Assembly: GCA_963847675.1 (NCBI GenBank)
Contig: CAWKAP010000006.1
Location: forward strand, 310,001-374,000
DNA: 64,000 nt
Direction of reading: 5' to 3'
From: JADJWR01 sp963847675
GTDB lineage: Bacteria > Pseudomonadota > Gammaproteobacteria > Burkholderiales > Burkholderiaceae_F
In this document: in pieces, positions 44,264 to 52,407 of the stretch
Layout of the letters: each line of letters starts with the position of its first letter
How positions within the stretch are numbered: the stretch's first letter is position 1
Made by a program: the position numbers and the translations under genes
Notes under the pieces: generated by a model
Seen by the model: only the letters and a program-made list of their open reading frames with translations
Told to the model about the DNA's origin: nothing
The model's database searches: none

Positions 44264-45971
44264 CCTCTGCGAGAGGCACGGCGGTCGCCTGCAGGCTACG
44301 CCGATGCACGTATTCGATCTGGTCGATCTTCAAGCCTCGCTCGCCGATCGTGATCCTGTGAGGCACGCCGATCAGTTCCCAGTCCGCGAACATCGATCCG
44401 GGGCGCTCACCCCGATCGTCGATTATTACGTCCAGACCGGCCGATTCAAGCTCGGCATACAAGCGGTCCGCGGCCTGTCGGACCAATTCGGACTGTCGGT
44501 AATTGACCGGGCAGATCACCAGCGAGAAAGGAGCAATTGGCTCGGGCCAAATGATCCCGCGCTCGTCGTGGTTCTGCTCGATCGCCGCGCCAAGCAGACG
44601 GGTCACACCGATCCCGTAGCAGCCCATCACCATCGCCTTCTGCTGGCCGCCCTCATCGGCAAAGCTGAGCTTCATGGTGTCGGCGTAAGGCAGCCCGGCG
44701 AAAACATGGCCGACTTCGATGCCGCGCTGAATCGCGAGCACACCCTTCCCGTCGGGTGAGGGATCGCCGGCCATCACGTTACGGATGTCCGCGACCTGGT
44801 CGGGCTCGGGCAGATCACGCCCCCAGTTCACGCCGGCAAGGTGGAAGCCTTCTTCGTTTGCGCCGCAGACGAAGTCAGCCATCCTTGTCACCGTGCGGTC
44901 AGCGACGATCTTGACCGGTTGCAGAGTGCCGATCGGCCCAAGATATCCCGGACGGCACCCGAAGGCGGCGCGGATTTCGGCCTCGGTTGCGAAGCGGAAT
45001 CCTTCCCTGAGGCCAGGCACTTTGGCCGCCTTGACCTCGTTCAGTTCATGGTCGCCTCGAACCAGAAGCAGCCAGATCTCGGTACCGGTCGACAGCCCGG
45101 CGACATCCTTGCGGTCGACGGCCAGCACGATCGATTTCACGGTCCGCAACAGCGGCAGCCCGAGCAGTGCCGCCACGTCCTCGCAGCGCTCCTTCCCCGG
45201 CGTCGGCACCCTGCGCATGTCCTCGGCAGGCGGTCCACGCTCGGCAATCAGCGAAACCGCCTCCGCCATTTCAATGTTCGCGGCGTACTCCGAGGTCGGG
45301 CAATAGGCAATGGCGTCTTCACCCGTGTCGGCGATCACCTGAAACTCGTGACTCGCCTGGCCGCCGATGTTGCCGGTATCAGCGGCAACCGCGCGGAACT
45401 GCAGGCCCATGCGAGAGAAGATGCGCCCGTAGGCGTCGAACATCGCCCGGTAACTGGCCATCCCGCCGACGTCGTCGCGATCGAACGAGTAGGCGTCCTT
45501 CATCGTGAACTCGCGGCCGCGCATCAGCCCGAAGCGCGGCCGGCGCTCGTCGCGAAACTTCGTCTGAATGTGATAAAAGTTGACCGGAAGCTGCTTGTAG
45601 CTCTTGACCTGCTCGCGCACGATGTCGGCGATCACCTCTTCGGACGTCGGCTGGATGACGAAGTCGCGCTCGTGGCGATCCTTGAGCCGCGCCAGTTCAG
45701 GCCCCATCTTGTACCAGCGCCCGGACTCCATCCAGAGTTCCGCCGGCTGCACCACCGGCATCAGGAGTTCAATGGCCCCCGCGAAGTTCATTTCCTCGCG
45801 GATGATGTTCTCGATCTTGCGAATCGATCGCAGGCCTATCGGCAGATAGCTGTAGATGCCGGCCGCCAACTTCCTGATCATGCCGGCGCGCACCATCAGC
45901 CGATGGCTGATTACCTCGGCATCGGCTGGCGCCTCCTTGAGTGTCGAGATGAAGAAACGGGACGCGCGCAT
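44220..45971 (-). CDS. proS: Prolyl-tRNA synthetase, bacterial type with editing insertion
   Basis: Charges tRNA-Pro. 583 residues, the size of bacterial-type ProRS. Class II motifs: LPIGLRSIRKIENIIREEMN (motif 1), FRDERRPRFGLMRGREFTMKDAYSF (motif 2, split at residues about 137-161) and GCYGIGVTRLLGAAIEQ (motif 3). Between motifs 2 and 3 lies the YbaK-like editing domain (about 225-390, including LVRGDHELNEVKAAKV), which clears Ala-tRNA-Pro. The C-terminal anticodon domain has DVIIDDRGERPGSMFADWEL. Divergent from rppH. A proline tRNA gene lies 5 kb to the right. Confidence 0.97.
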   Translation of the reverse strand: MRASRFFISTLKEAPADAEVISHRLMVRAGMIRKLAAGIYSYLPIGLRSIRKIENIIREEMNFAGAIELLMPVVQPAELWMESGRWYKMGPELARLKDRHERDFVIQPTSEEVIADIVREQVKSYKQLPVNFYHIQTKFRDERRPRFGLMRGREFTMKDAYSFDRDDVGGMASYRAMFDAYGRIFSRMGLQFRAVAADTGNIGGQASHEFQVIADTGEDAIAYCPTSEYAANIEMAEAVSLIAERGPPAEDMRRVPTPGKERCEDVAALLGLPLLRTVKSIVLAVDRKDVAGLSTGTEIWLLLVRGDHELNEVKAAKVPGLREGFRFATEAEIRAAFGCRPGYLGPIGTLQPVKIVADRTVTRMADFVCGANEEGFHLAGVNWGRDLPEPDQVADIRNVMAGDPSPDGKGVLAIQRGIEVGHVFAGLPYADTMKLSFADEGGQQKAMVMGCYGIGVTRLLGAAIEQNHDERGIIWPEPIAPFSLVICPVNYRQSELVRQAADRLYAELESAGLDVIIDDRGERPGSMFADWELIGVPHRITIGERGLKIDQIEYVHRRSLQATAVPLAEVVGFVAQRVASSRG

Positions 45972-46011
45972 CGCAGCATCAGACCGGGCACGCGCACGGA
46001 ATCTGCCACCA

Positions 46012-46017
46012 TATAAT
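46012..46017 (+). promoter_or_regulatory. Perfect -10 hexamer in the proS/rppH divergent region
   Basis: TATAAT at 46012-46017 stands out in very GC-rich sequence, 31 bases before the rppH ATG. No good -35 is seen 16-18 bases upstream. It is the best promoter candidate for rppH. Confidence 0.4.
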
Positions 46018-46048
46018 GGGCGGAGATGATAAGGCTTCAGGTGTTTGC

Positions 46049-46621
46049 ATGCTGGACAAGGAAGGCTTTCGCCCGAATGTCGGCATCATCCTGCTGAACC
46101 CCCGCAACGAGGTCTTCTGGGGCAAGCGTGTAAGGCAGCATTCTTGGCAGTTCCCGCAGGGAGGCATCAAGTACGGCGAATCGCCGGAGCAGGCGATGTA
46201 CCGCGAGCTGTACGAGGAGATCGGCCTTCTTACCGAGCACGTCAGGATCGTTGCCCGCACCAGGAACTGGCTGCGCTACGAGGTTCCCGAGCAGTGGATG
46301 CGGCGCGAACTGCGGGGTAATTACCGTGGCCAGAAGCAGATCTGGTTTCTGCTGCGGTTGATCGCGCGTGACTGCGACGTCTGCTTGCGCCGCTCCGAAA
46401 AGCCGGAGTTCGATGCATGGCGCTGGCATCCCTACTGGGTGCCGCTCGATAGCGTGGTCGAGTTCAAGCGCGAGGTCTATCAGCAGGCGCTCTCCGAACT
46501 GTCGCGCTACGTGTTTCGGCCGCCGCGCCGTTCCGCGGACGGCGTTCGTCCCCGCCAATACGACGAGCATGCGGGTGTCGCAGCACCGGAAGATATCGGC
46601 GCCGGCGACGCTTCCGTGTAG
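46049..46621 (+). CDS. rppH: RNA pyrophosphohydrolase RppH
   Basis: Nudix enzyme that converts 5'-triphosphate mRNA ends and so starts decay. With ATG at 46049 it has 190 residues: MLDKEGFRPNVGIILLNPRN is the typical RppH start. The Nudix box is GGIKYGESPEQAMYRELYEE, with IGL following. SWQFPQGGI and WLRYEVPEQW are RppH-specific. The C-terminus from about 155 is a polar tail longer than in E. coli (176 residues). An ATG 33 bases earlier is less likely. Confidence 0.95.
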   Translation: MLDKEGFRPNVGIILLNPRNEVFWGKRVRQHSWQFPQGGIKYGESPEQAMYRELYEEIGLLTEHVRIVARTRNWLRYEVPEQWMRRELRGNYRGQKQIWFLLRLIARDCDVCLRRSEKPEFDAWRWHPYWVPLDSVVEFKREVYQQALSELSRYVFRPPRRSADGVRPRQYDEHAGVAAPEDIGAGDASV

Positions 46622-46649
46622 CCGCAGCCATCCCCTTCCAAGGCGAGCC

Positions 46650-47774
46650 TCAGAGAATGACGAGGTTGTCGCGATGGATCAGTTCGCGCTCCTCTACGAA
46701 GCCGAGCACTGATTCGATCTCGGAACTCGGCCGTCGGGCGATGCGCCTGGCTTGGTCGCTGCTGTAGTTCGTCAGCCCCCGGGCGATCTCACGCCCGTCA
46801 GGCCCGACGCAAGCGATCACGTCGCCGCGGGCAAAATCGCCGAGCACCTCGATTACGCCGATCGGCAGCAGGCTCTTGCGTTCGTAAACGAGCGCCCGTT
46901 CCGCGCCACCGTCGATCCGAACCCGCCCTTTCAGCTTCAGGTGATCGGCCAGCCACTGCTTGCGCGCGGTAAGCACCTCAGTCGACGCCAGCAGCTGTGT
47001 ACCAATGTGTTCACCATCGGCCAGACGGATAAGGACGTCCTTTTCCCGACCACAGGCGATGATCGTGTGTGCGCCGCTTCTAGCGGCGCGCTTGGCCGCG
47101 AGCACCTTGGTGATCATGCCGCCACGGGCGATCGCGCTGCCGGTGCCGCCAGCGATCGCCTCCAAATGGGGGTCGCCGGCATAAGCATCGCGCAGCAGCG
47201 TCGCTTTCGGATCTTGGCGAGGATCGGCGCTGTACAGTCCTTGCTGGTCGGTCAGGATGACGAGCGCGTCGGCCTCGACCAGATTGGCCGTCAACGCGGC
47301 CAGCGTGTCGTTATCGCCAAACTTGATCTCGTCGGTGACCACAGTGTCATTCTCGTTTATCACCGGGACCACGCCCAGGTCGAGCAACGTATAGAGTGTC
47401 GAACGGCCGTTCAGGTAGCGGACGCGATCGGCCAGATCCGCATGAGTCAGCAGTATCTGCGCGGTCCGCATACCTCGCGCAGCGAAGCAGCTTTCATAAA
47501 CCTGGGCCAGACCCATCTGACCGACCGCGGCAGCCGCCTGCAGTTCATGAACTTCACGAGGCCGCCGCGTCCAGCCGAGTCTCTGCATGCCTTCTGCGAT
47601 CGCGCCGCTCGACACCAGCAGCACCTGCTTGCCGGCAGCGCGCAGCGCCGTGATCTGTTCGGCCCACTGCGAAATCGCGGTTCTGTCGAGGCCGCGTCCG
47701 TCGGCCGTGACCAGGCTGCTGCCGACTTTGATCACCAGCCGTCGCGCCACCTTTATCGCCGCCAGCGTCGTCAC
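46650..47774 (-). CDS. proB: Glutamate 5-kinase
   Basis: First step of proline synthesis, phosphorylating glutamate; feedback-inhibited by proline in the family. 374 residues from the GTG at 47774, which overlaps the obg stop (GTGA). The longer open frame to 47846 lies inside obg. Amino-acid-kinase domain: RRLVIKVGSSLVTADG, VLLVSSGAIAEGMQRLG, PVINENDTVVTDEIKFGDND and GTGSAIARGGMITKVLAA. The C-terminal PUA domain spans about 280-370. proA is not in the window. Confidence 0.95.
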   Translation of the reverse strand: MTTLAAIKVARRLVIKVGSSLVTADGRGLDRTAISQWAEQITALRAAGKQVLLVSSGAIAEGMQRLGWTRRPREVHELQAAAAVGQMGLAQVYESCFAARGMRTAQILLTHADLADRVRYLNGRSTLYTLLDLGVVPVINENDTVVTDEIKFGDNDTLAALTANLVEADALVILTDQQGLYSADPRQDPKATLLRDAYAGDPHLEAIAGGTGSAIARGGMITKVLAAKRAARSGAHTIIACGREKDVLIRLADGEHIGTQLLASTEVLTARKQWLADHLKLKGRVRIDGGAERALVYERKSLLPIGVIEVLGDFARGDVIACVGPDGREIARGLTNYSSDQARRIARRPSSEIESVLGFVEERELIHRDNLVIL

Positions 47775-48808
47775 GTCGACTCCTCGGCCGCGGTGCGGGC
47801 CTTCGAGGTCAGATGCCGATGCACGGCCAGCATCAATTCGCGACATCCCTCTCCGGTCAATGCCGAAACGCAGAAGACAGGCGCTCGACTGCGCAGGCGG
47901 CGCCGAAAATCAGCGACGAGCTGTTCGCGGCGGAAAGCATCGACGAGGTCGATCTTGTTGAAGACCGTCCAACGCGGCTTTCGTGCGAGCGCTTGGTCGA
48001 ACTTCCTGAGTTCCGCGATCAGCGACCGCGCCTGGCGAATCGGATCGACCCCGGAATCGGCCGGGGCAGCATCGATCACGTGCAGCAACAGGCGGGCGCG
48101 ACCGACGTGGCGCAGGAAACGATGCCCGAGCCCGGCACCCGAAGCCGCGCCTTCGATCAATCCGGGGAGGTCCGCGATCACGAAGCTCGCGTGCGAATCG
48201 ATCCGCACGACGCCAAGGTGAGGATGGACGGTCGTAAACGGATAGTCAGCAACTTTCGGCCGCGCATTGGAAACGGCGGCGATCAGCGTCGATTTGCCTG
48301 CATTGGGGAAACCAAGCAGCCCGACATCCGCCAGCACTTTCAGTTCGAGCCGCAGAAAGCGGTGCTCGCCAGGTTGGCCGGGTGTCTTCTGCCGCGGCGC
48401 GCGGTTCGTGCTCGACTTGAAGTGCAGATTGCCCAGGCCGCCTGATCCGCCCTTGGCGAGCAGCACGCGTTTGCCGGTCGTCGCCAGGTCGGCCAGCACC
48501 AATCCGGTTTGCTCGTCGGTGACTACCGTTCCAACAGGCAAACGCAGTTCGACACTCTGCCCCGAGGCACCGTAGCAGTCCGCGCCCCGGCCATGCTCGC
48601 CATTGCTGGCAGCAAACCGTCGCTGATAGCGGTACTCGAGCAGCGTATTGATGTTGTGATCAGCTACCGCCCAGACATCACCGCCGCGACCGCCATCGCC
48701 ACCGTCGGGGCCGCCCTTTGGAACGAATTTTTCACGCCGAAAGGAAGCGCAGCCGTTACCACCTCGTCCGGCCTGTACTTCGACGCGCGCTTCATCAACG
48801 AACTTCAT
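47771..48808 (-). CDS. obgE: Obg/CgtA ribosome-associated GTPase
   Basis: Essential GTPase in 50S ribosome maturation and stress signalling. 345 residues. The glycine-rich Obg fold (1-158) starts MKFVDEARVEVQAGRGGNG and contains GGDGGRGGDVW. The G domain has GFPNAGKSTLIAAVS (P loop), DYPFTTVHPHLGVV (switch I), VIADLPGLIEGAASG (switch II), NKIDLVDAF and SALTGEGC. It lacks a long C-terminal acidic tail. It follows rpmA but with a terminator in the gap; it overlaps proB by four bases. Confidence 0.96.
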   Translation of the reverse strand: MKFVDEARVEVQAGRGGNGCASFRREKFVPKGGPDGGDGGRGGDVWAVADHNINTLLEYRYQRRFAASNGEHGRGADCYGASGQSVELRLPVGTVVTDEQTGLVLADLATTGKRVLLAKGGSGGLGNLHFKSSTNRAPRQKTPGQPGEHRFLRLELKVLADVGLLGFPNAGKSTLIAAVSNARPKVADYPFTTVHPHLGVVRIDSHASFVIADLPGLIEGAASGAGLGHRFLRHVGRARLLLHVIDAAPADSGVDPIRQARSLIAELRKFDQALARKPRWTVFNKIDLVDAFRREQLVADFRRRLRSRAPVFCVSALTGEGCRELMLAVHRHLTSKARTAAEEST

Positions 48809-48820
48809 GACTGATATGGA

Positions 48821-48857
48821 AAAAGAAAAAGCCCTGCCAGCAATTGACAGGGCTTTG
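48821..48857 (-). terminator. Terminator/attenuator between rpmA and obg
   Basis: On the minus strand AGCCCTG, an 11-base loop and CAGGGCT form a 7-bp stem (48830-48854) followed by TTTTCTTTTT. It ends about 12 bases before the obg ATG, so most rplU-rpmA transcripts should stop here and obg-proB are made from read-through or a local promoter. Confidence 0.8.
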
Positions 48858-48894
48858 TCGCAGGGACGGTCCGTCCCAGCGAGACGCCGCAGGG

Positions 48895-49155
48895 CTACTT
48901 GTTGGTCAGCACGCTGACCGTGCGACGACTCTGAGCGCCACGCGTCCCGAAATGCACTCGCCCGTCGACGAGGGCGAATAGCGTATGGTCGCGCCCCATG
49001 CCCACGTTGTCGCCCGGATGAAACTGCGTGCCGCGCTGACGAACGACGATCGCGCCCGCGCTGATCGCCTCACCCCCGTAGACCTTGACGCCAAGCCGCT
49101 TTGCCTGCGAATCGCGGCCGTTACGCGATGAACCACCTGCCTTCTTATGTGCCAT
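48895..49155 (-). CDS. rpmA: 50S ribosomal protein L27
   Basis: Ribosomal protein at the peptidyl-transferase centre, where its N-terminal tail reaches the tRNA ends. 86 residues. MAHKKAGGSSRNGRDSQAKR and RLGVKVYGGE are the L27 start, and VRQRGTQFHPGDNVGMGRDH is the signature. No cleavable N-terminal extension of the Firmicutes type is present. 29 bases after rplU. Confidence 0.98.
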   Translation of the reverse strand: MAHKKAGGSSRNGRDSQAKRLGVKVYGGEAISAGAIVVRQRGTQFHPGDNVGMGRDHTLFALVDGRVHFGTRGAQSRRTVSVLTNK

Positions 49156-49184
49156 TTCCTTGTCCTCTTAGCCGATGCTCGCCG

Positions 49185-49493
49185 TCAGGCAATCGAGCTA
49201 ATACGGATTTCAGTGAAATTCTGCCGGTGACCCGCATGCTTCTGAAAGTGCTTGCGCCGGCGCATCTTGAAAATCGTTACCTTTGGATGACGGCCGTGAC
49301 CGAGCACGGTCGCCTTGACGATCGCGTCCCGCACGTGCGGCGTGCCGATGCGAACCTCGCTACCGTCACCAACGGCCAGGACTTCATCAAAAGACACTTC
49401 TGTTCCGGGCGCGGCATCGATAGTCTCAATCTTGACCGCCTGGCCTGTCGAAACCCGGTATTGCTTGCCGCCCGTCCTGATCACTGCGTACAT
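49185..49493 (-). CDS. rplU: 50S ribosomal protein L21
   Basis: Large-subunit protein binding 23S rRNA. 102 residues, normal size. MYAVIRTGGKQYRVSTGQAV is diagnostic and GHGRHPKVTIFKMRRRKHFQ is the C-terminal signature. First gene of the leftward rplU-rpmA-obg-proB cluster; divergent from ispB, with about 257 bases between starts to hold both promoters. Confidence 0.98.
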   Translation of the reverse strand: MYAVIRTGGKQYRVSTGQAVKIETIDAAPGTEVSFDEVLAVGDGSEVRIGTPHVRDAIVKATVLGHGRHPKVTIFKMRRRKHFQKHAGHRQNFTEIRISSIA

Positions 49494-49711
49494 GTTTTTT
49501 GTCCTCGCCGTCGCAACTGGAATAGCGCGCGGTTCCGGGCAGCGTCGACATTGCTTTGAGGGGCCGCTGCCGTTGACTTTTGAAAACCCGTTATTGTGGC
49601 CATCCAGCAGCTGGCTGTCAAACTGAGCCTATCTGCAGTTTCAGCCCGCGCAGCCGTGGCACCATTCGCCGCGCTGGCGGCACCGAAGCTGCCCGCCGAT
49701 TTGCGCCCACC

Positions 49712-49717
49712 TATAAT
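49712..49717 (+). promoter_or_regulatory. Perfect -10 hexamer upstream of ispB
   Basis: TATAAT at 49712-49717 in GC-rich sequence, 33 bases before the proposed TTG start of ispB. The -35 position holds no good match. It supports the short ispB start, because transcription beginning near 49724 would exclude the ATG at 49580. Confidence 0.5.
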
Positions 49718-49750
49718 TTTGACATTCCTCGTGAACGAACGCCTCTCCCT

Positions 49751-50752
49751 TTGACTGCCCTGCCGACGGAAACCAAGGTCTCATCGCCCTCCTTGACGCA
49801 GATCCTCGCGCCGGTCGCGGAGGATCTGCGTTTGGTCGACGCCGAGATCCGAACGCGCCTGTCGTCGGATGTCGCTCTGATCGGCACGGTTGCCGATTAC
49901 ATCATCGCGGCGGGCGGAAAGCGTCTTCGCCCGGCAGTGCTGCTGCTCATCGCCCAAGCCCTCGGCTACCGCGGCAGTGTCCATGTACTTCTGGCCGCGG
50001 TAGTCGAATTCATTCATACGGCCACGCTATTGCATGACGACGTGGTCGACGAATCTGAACTTCGCCGTGGCCGGGCGACTTCGAACGCTCGTTTTGGCAA
50101 TGCAGCCAGCGTATTGGTTGGCGATTTCCTTTACTCGCGCTCTTTCCAGATGATGGTCGAGGCGGGCGAAATGCGCGTAATGCAGATCCTGGCTGACGCA
50201 ACCAATCGCATCGCGGAGGGAGAAGTTCTCCAGTTGATGGCCGTGCACGACCCGTCGGTCAACGAGCACCGGTACCTAGAAGTGGTGGGGCGAAAGACGG
50301 CCGCGCTTTTTGAGGCCGCGGCGCGAATCGCCGCCGTGGTTGCGCGCACGAGTCCGGAACTGGAGGAGGCTGCGGCACACTACGGCGCAGGACTCGGGAC
50401 GGCGTTTCAGATGATCGACGACGTCCTTGACTATTCGGGCCACGCCGAGGACATAGGCAAGCGGCTTGGCGACGACCTGCGCGAGGGCAAGGTGACGCTG
50501 CCCCTCATACATGCGATGCATTGCGCGGACGCTGATCAGCGGCGGCGCATAGAGCGCGCCGTCCGCGAAGGCGGCGGGGATTTCTCCGAAATAGCGCGAA
50601 TAGTGCAGGACAATGGATCAATCGCGTACGTGCGCAGTCGAGCCAGCGATGAGTCTGCTCGCGCCGCTGCCGCTGCCGAGCAGCTGCCGCCGTCGGCCTT
50701 CAGGGATTCTTTGCTAGACTTGGCTGCTTTTGGAATGCACCGCGACCGCTGA
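49751..50752 (+). CDS. ispB: Octaprenyl (polyprenyl) diphosphate synthase
   Basis: Builds the isoprenoid side chain of ubiquinone. I start at TTG 49751 (333 residues), just downstream of a TATAAT; the ATG at 49580 adds 57 unconserved residues. Seen: AAGGKRLRPAVLLLIAQALG, first Asp-rich motif LLHDDVVDESELRRG, NARFGNAASVLVGDFLYSRSF, and second Asp-rich motif QMIDDVLDYSGHAEDIGK with DDLREGKVTLPLI. A small residue near the first motif would set chain length; C40 is assumed from family. Divergent from rplU, followed by the tRNA. Confidence 0.94.
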   Translation: MTALPTETKVSSPSLTQILAPVAEDLRLVDAEIRTRLSSDVALIGTVADYIIAAGGKRLRPAVLLLIAQALGYRGSVHVLLAAVVEFIHTATLLHDDVVDESELRRGRATSNARFGNAASVLVGDFLYSRSFQMMVEAGEMRVMQILADATNRIAEGEVLQLMAVHDPSVNEHRYLEVVGRKTAALFEAAARIAAVVARTSPELEEAAAHYGAGLGTAFQMIDDVLDYSGHAEDIGKRLGDDLREGKVTLPLIHAMHCADADQRRRIERAVREGGGDFSEIARIVQDNGSIAYVRSRASDESARAAAAAEQLPPSAFRDSLLDLAAFGMHRDR

Positions 50753-50806
50753 ACTGGTCGCACTGGAAATGCACCGCTAACGCATTGAACCGTGCCTCAG
50801 CGGGAT

Positions 50807-50883
<77 letters not shown>

Positions 50884-50930
50884 CTTCTAGCCTTGCCCTT
50901 GTAGGCTTCGACGTTCGCAGGAGCCTTCAA

Positions 50931-52229
50931 GTGGACAGTTTCCCTTTCTGGGCGCAGGTTCTCGCGCTCGTCATTCTTCTCCTGTTTTCGGCCTTCTTCT
51001 CGATCGCCGAGACCGCCATGATGGCGCTGAACCGGCTGCGCCTTCGCCATCTTGTGCGCGAGGGTAGCCGCGCCGCCCGCTTGGCGGAAGCCCTGCTGGG
51101 CCGCACCGACCGTCTGCTCGGCGTGATCCTGCTCGGCAACAATCTTGTCAACAACGTTCTGGCCACGCTGGTCACCGCGCTTGCCATTTACTATTTTGGC
51201 CAGAGCGAATGGGTACTGGCCGTCGCCGCGGGCTCGCTCACCTTCGCCATCCTCGTATTCGCAGAGATCACGCCGAAAGTCATCGGCGCGACGTACCCAG
51301 AACGGATTGCCCTGCCAGCGAGCTTCGTGCTGGCGGCGCTCCTGAAGCTGGCCACGCCCTTCGTCTGGTTCGTCAATCTGTTCGTCAGCGCGGTGCTGTG
51401 GGCCCTGCGCATCCCCCGCCGAGACAGCGCCGATGCGACGCAACTCACTCCGCAGGAACTCCGCACGATCGTCCTTGAAGGCGGCAATTTCATTCCGTCA
51501 AAGCACCGCAGCATTCTTCTGAACCTGTTCGACCTCGAGCAGTTGACGGTGGACGACGTCATGACGCCGCGTGCCAGGATCGAAGCGCTGGATGTTTCGC
51601 AGCCACCCGAGGCGATCGGACGGCAGCTGATGACCTGCTACCACAACAAACTGCCGGTGTGCGATGGCGACATCGCTCGCATGCTCGGCGTTCTGCACGT
51701 GCGCAAGTTGCTGCCATTGCTTGGACAGCAGGCGTTGACGAGCGAGCAGGTCCGCGAACGAGTCGTGCCCACTTACTACATTCCCACAGGTACGCCGCTG
51801 CTGCAGCAATTGCAGATGTTCCAGGACAACCGGCAGCGCGTGGGCATGGTGGTAGACGAGTACGGGGACGTCCGAGGGCTTGTGACGCTGGAGGACATCA
51901 TCGAGGAGATCGTCGGCGAATTCACAACACAGGCACCGGGGTTGGGCACAGCCACGCTGCAGTGGGCAGAAGACGGTCAGGTTGTCGTTGACGGCAGCGT
52001 GTCGCTGCGCAAGCTGAATCGCCGCCTGCGAGTGGCATTTCCGAGCCATGGTCCGCGCACACTCAACGGACTCCTTCTTGAACACCTGCAGGAGATCCCC
52101 GACGGGGCATGCTGCATTCGGTTCGATGACTGTGTAGTGGAAATCATTCAGACCGACGAGCAGGCGGTTCGCAGTGCACGCCTGATTCGCGCCCACAGGG
52201 ATGAGGATGGTTTACGTGGGAAGGATTAG
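50931..52229 (+). CDS. HlyC/CorC (CNNM-type) family transporter with CBS domains
   Basis: A 432-residue inner-membrane protein from GTG, with AGGAG eight bases upstream. Order: DUF21/CNNM membrane domain (about 5-185, AFFSIAETAMMALNRLRLR, NNLVNNVLATLVTALA, FAEITPKVIGATYPE), a CBS pair (about 205-335, VDDVMTPRARIEALD and VDEYGDVRGLVTLEDIIEEIVGE split over that region), and a C-terminal CorC_HlyC domain (about 350-425). Homologues (YfjD, MpfA, CNNM) are linked to Mg2+ or Co2+ efflux. The older haemolysin label has little support. A second Mg-related gene beside mgtE. Confidence 0.9.
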   Translation: MDSFPFWAQVLALVILLLFSAFFSIAETAMMALNRLRLRHLVREGSRAARLAEALLGRTDRLLGVILLGNNLVNNVLATLVTALAIYYFGQSEWVLAVAAGSLTFAILVFAEITPKVIGATYPERIALPASFVLAALLKLATPFVWFVNLFVSAVLWALRIPRRDSADATQLTPQELRTIVLEGGNFIPSKHRSILLNLFDLEQLTVDDVMTPRARIEALDVSQPPEAIGRQLMTCYHNKLPVCDGDIARMLGVLHVRKLLPLLGQQALTSEQVRERVVPTYYIPTGTPLLQQLQMFQDNRQRVGMVVDEYGDVRGLVTLEDIIEEIVGEFTTQAPGLGTATLQWAEDGQVVVDGSVSLRKLNRRLRVAFPSHGPRTLNGLLLEHLQEIPDGACCIRFDDCVVEIIQTDEQAVRSARLIRAHRDEDGLRGKD

Positions 52230-52407
52230 TCCGTTTCAACTGTCATGATTGCGCCGGCGCCGCTTTACAAAGCCGTGAGGGATGGGCACTATTTTCCCGC
52301 TTCGTGGGCCCTTACTAGCGCTGGCATGAAGATCCCTTGCCGGGATCGCAGTCGGCGGGCGCAAAGCACTTGAACGTCGAGCGGTTGAGCAACCCTGCAG
52401 GTCGAAC

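Noticed and set aside
52324..52342. Sigma-54 promoter (TGGCA...TTGC) before pilB, suggested by pilR in the window
   Set aside because: GG and GC are 14 bases apart rather than 10, so the elements cannot be bound together by sigma-54.
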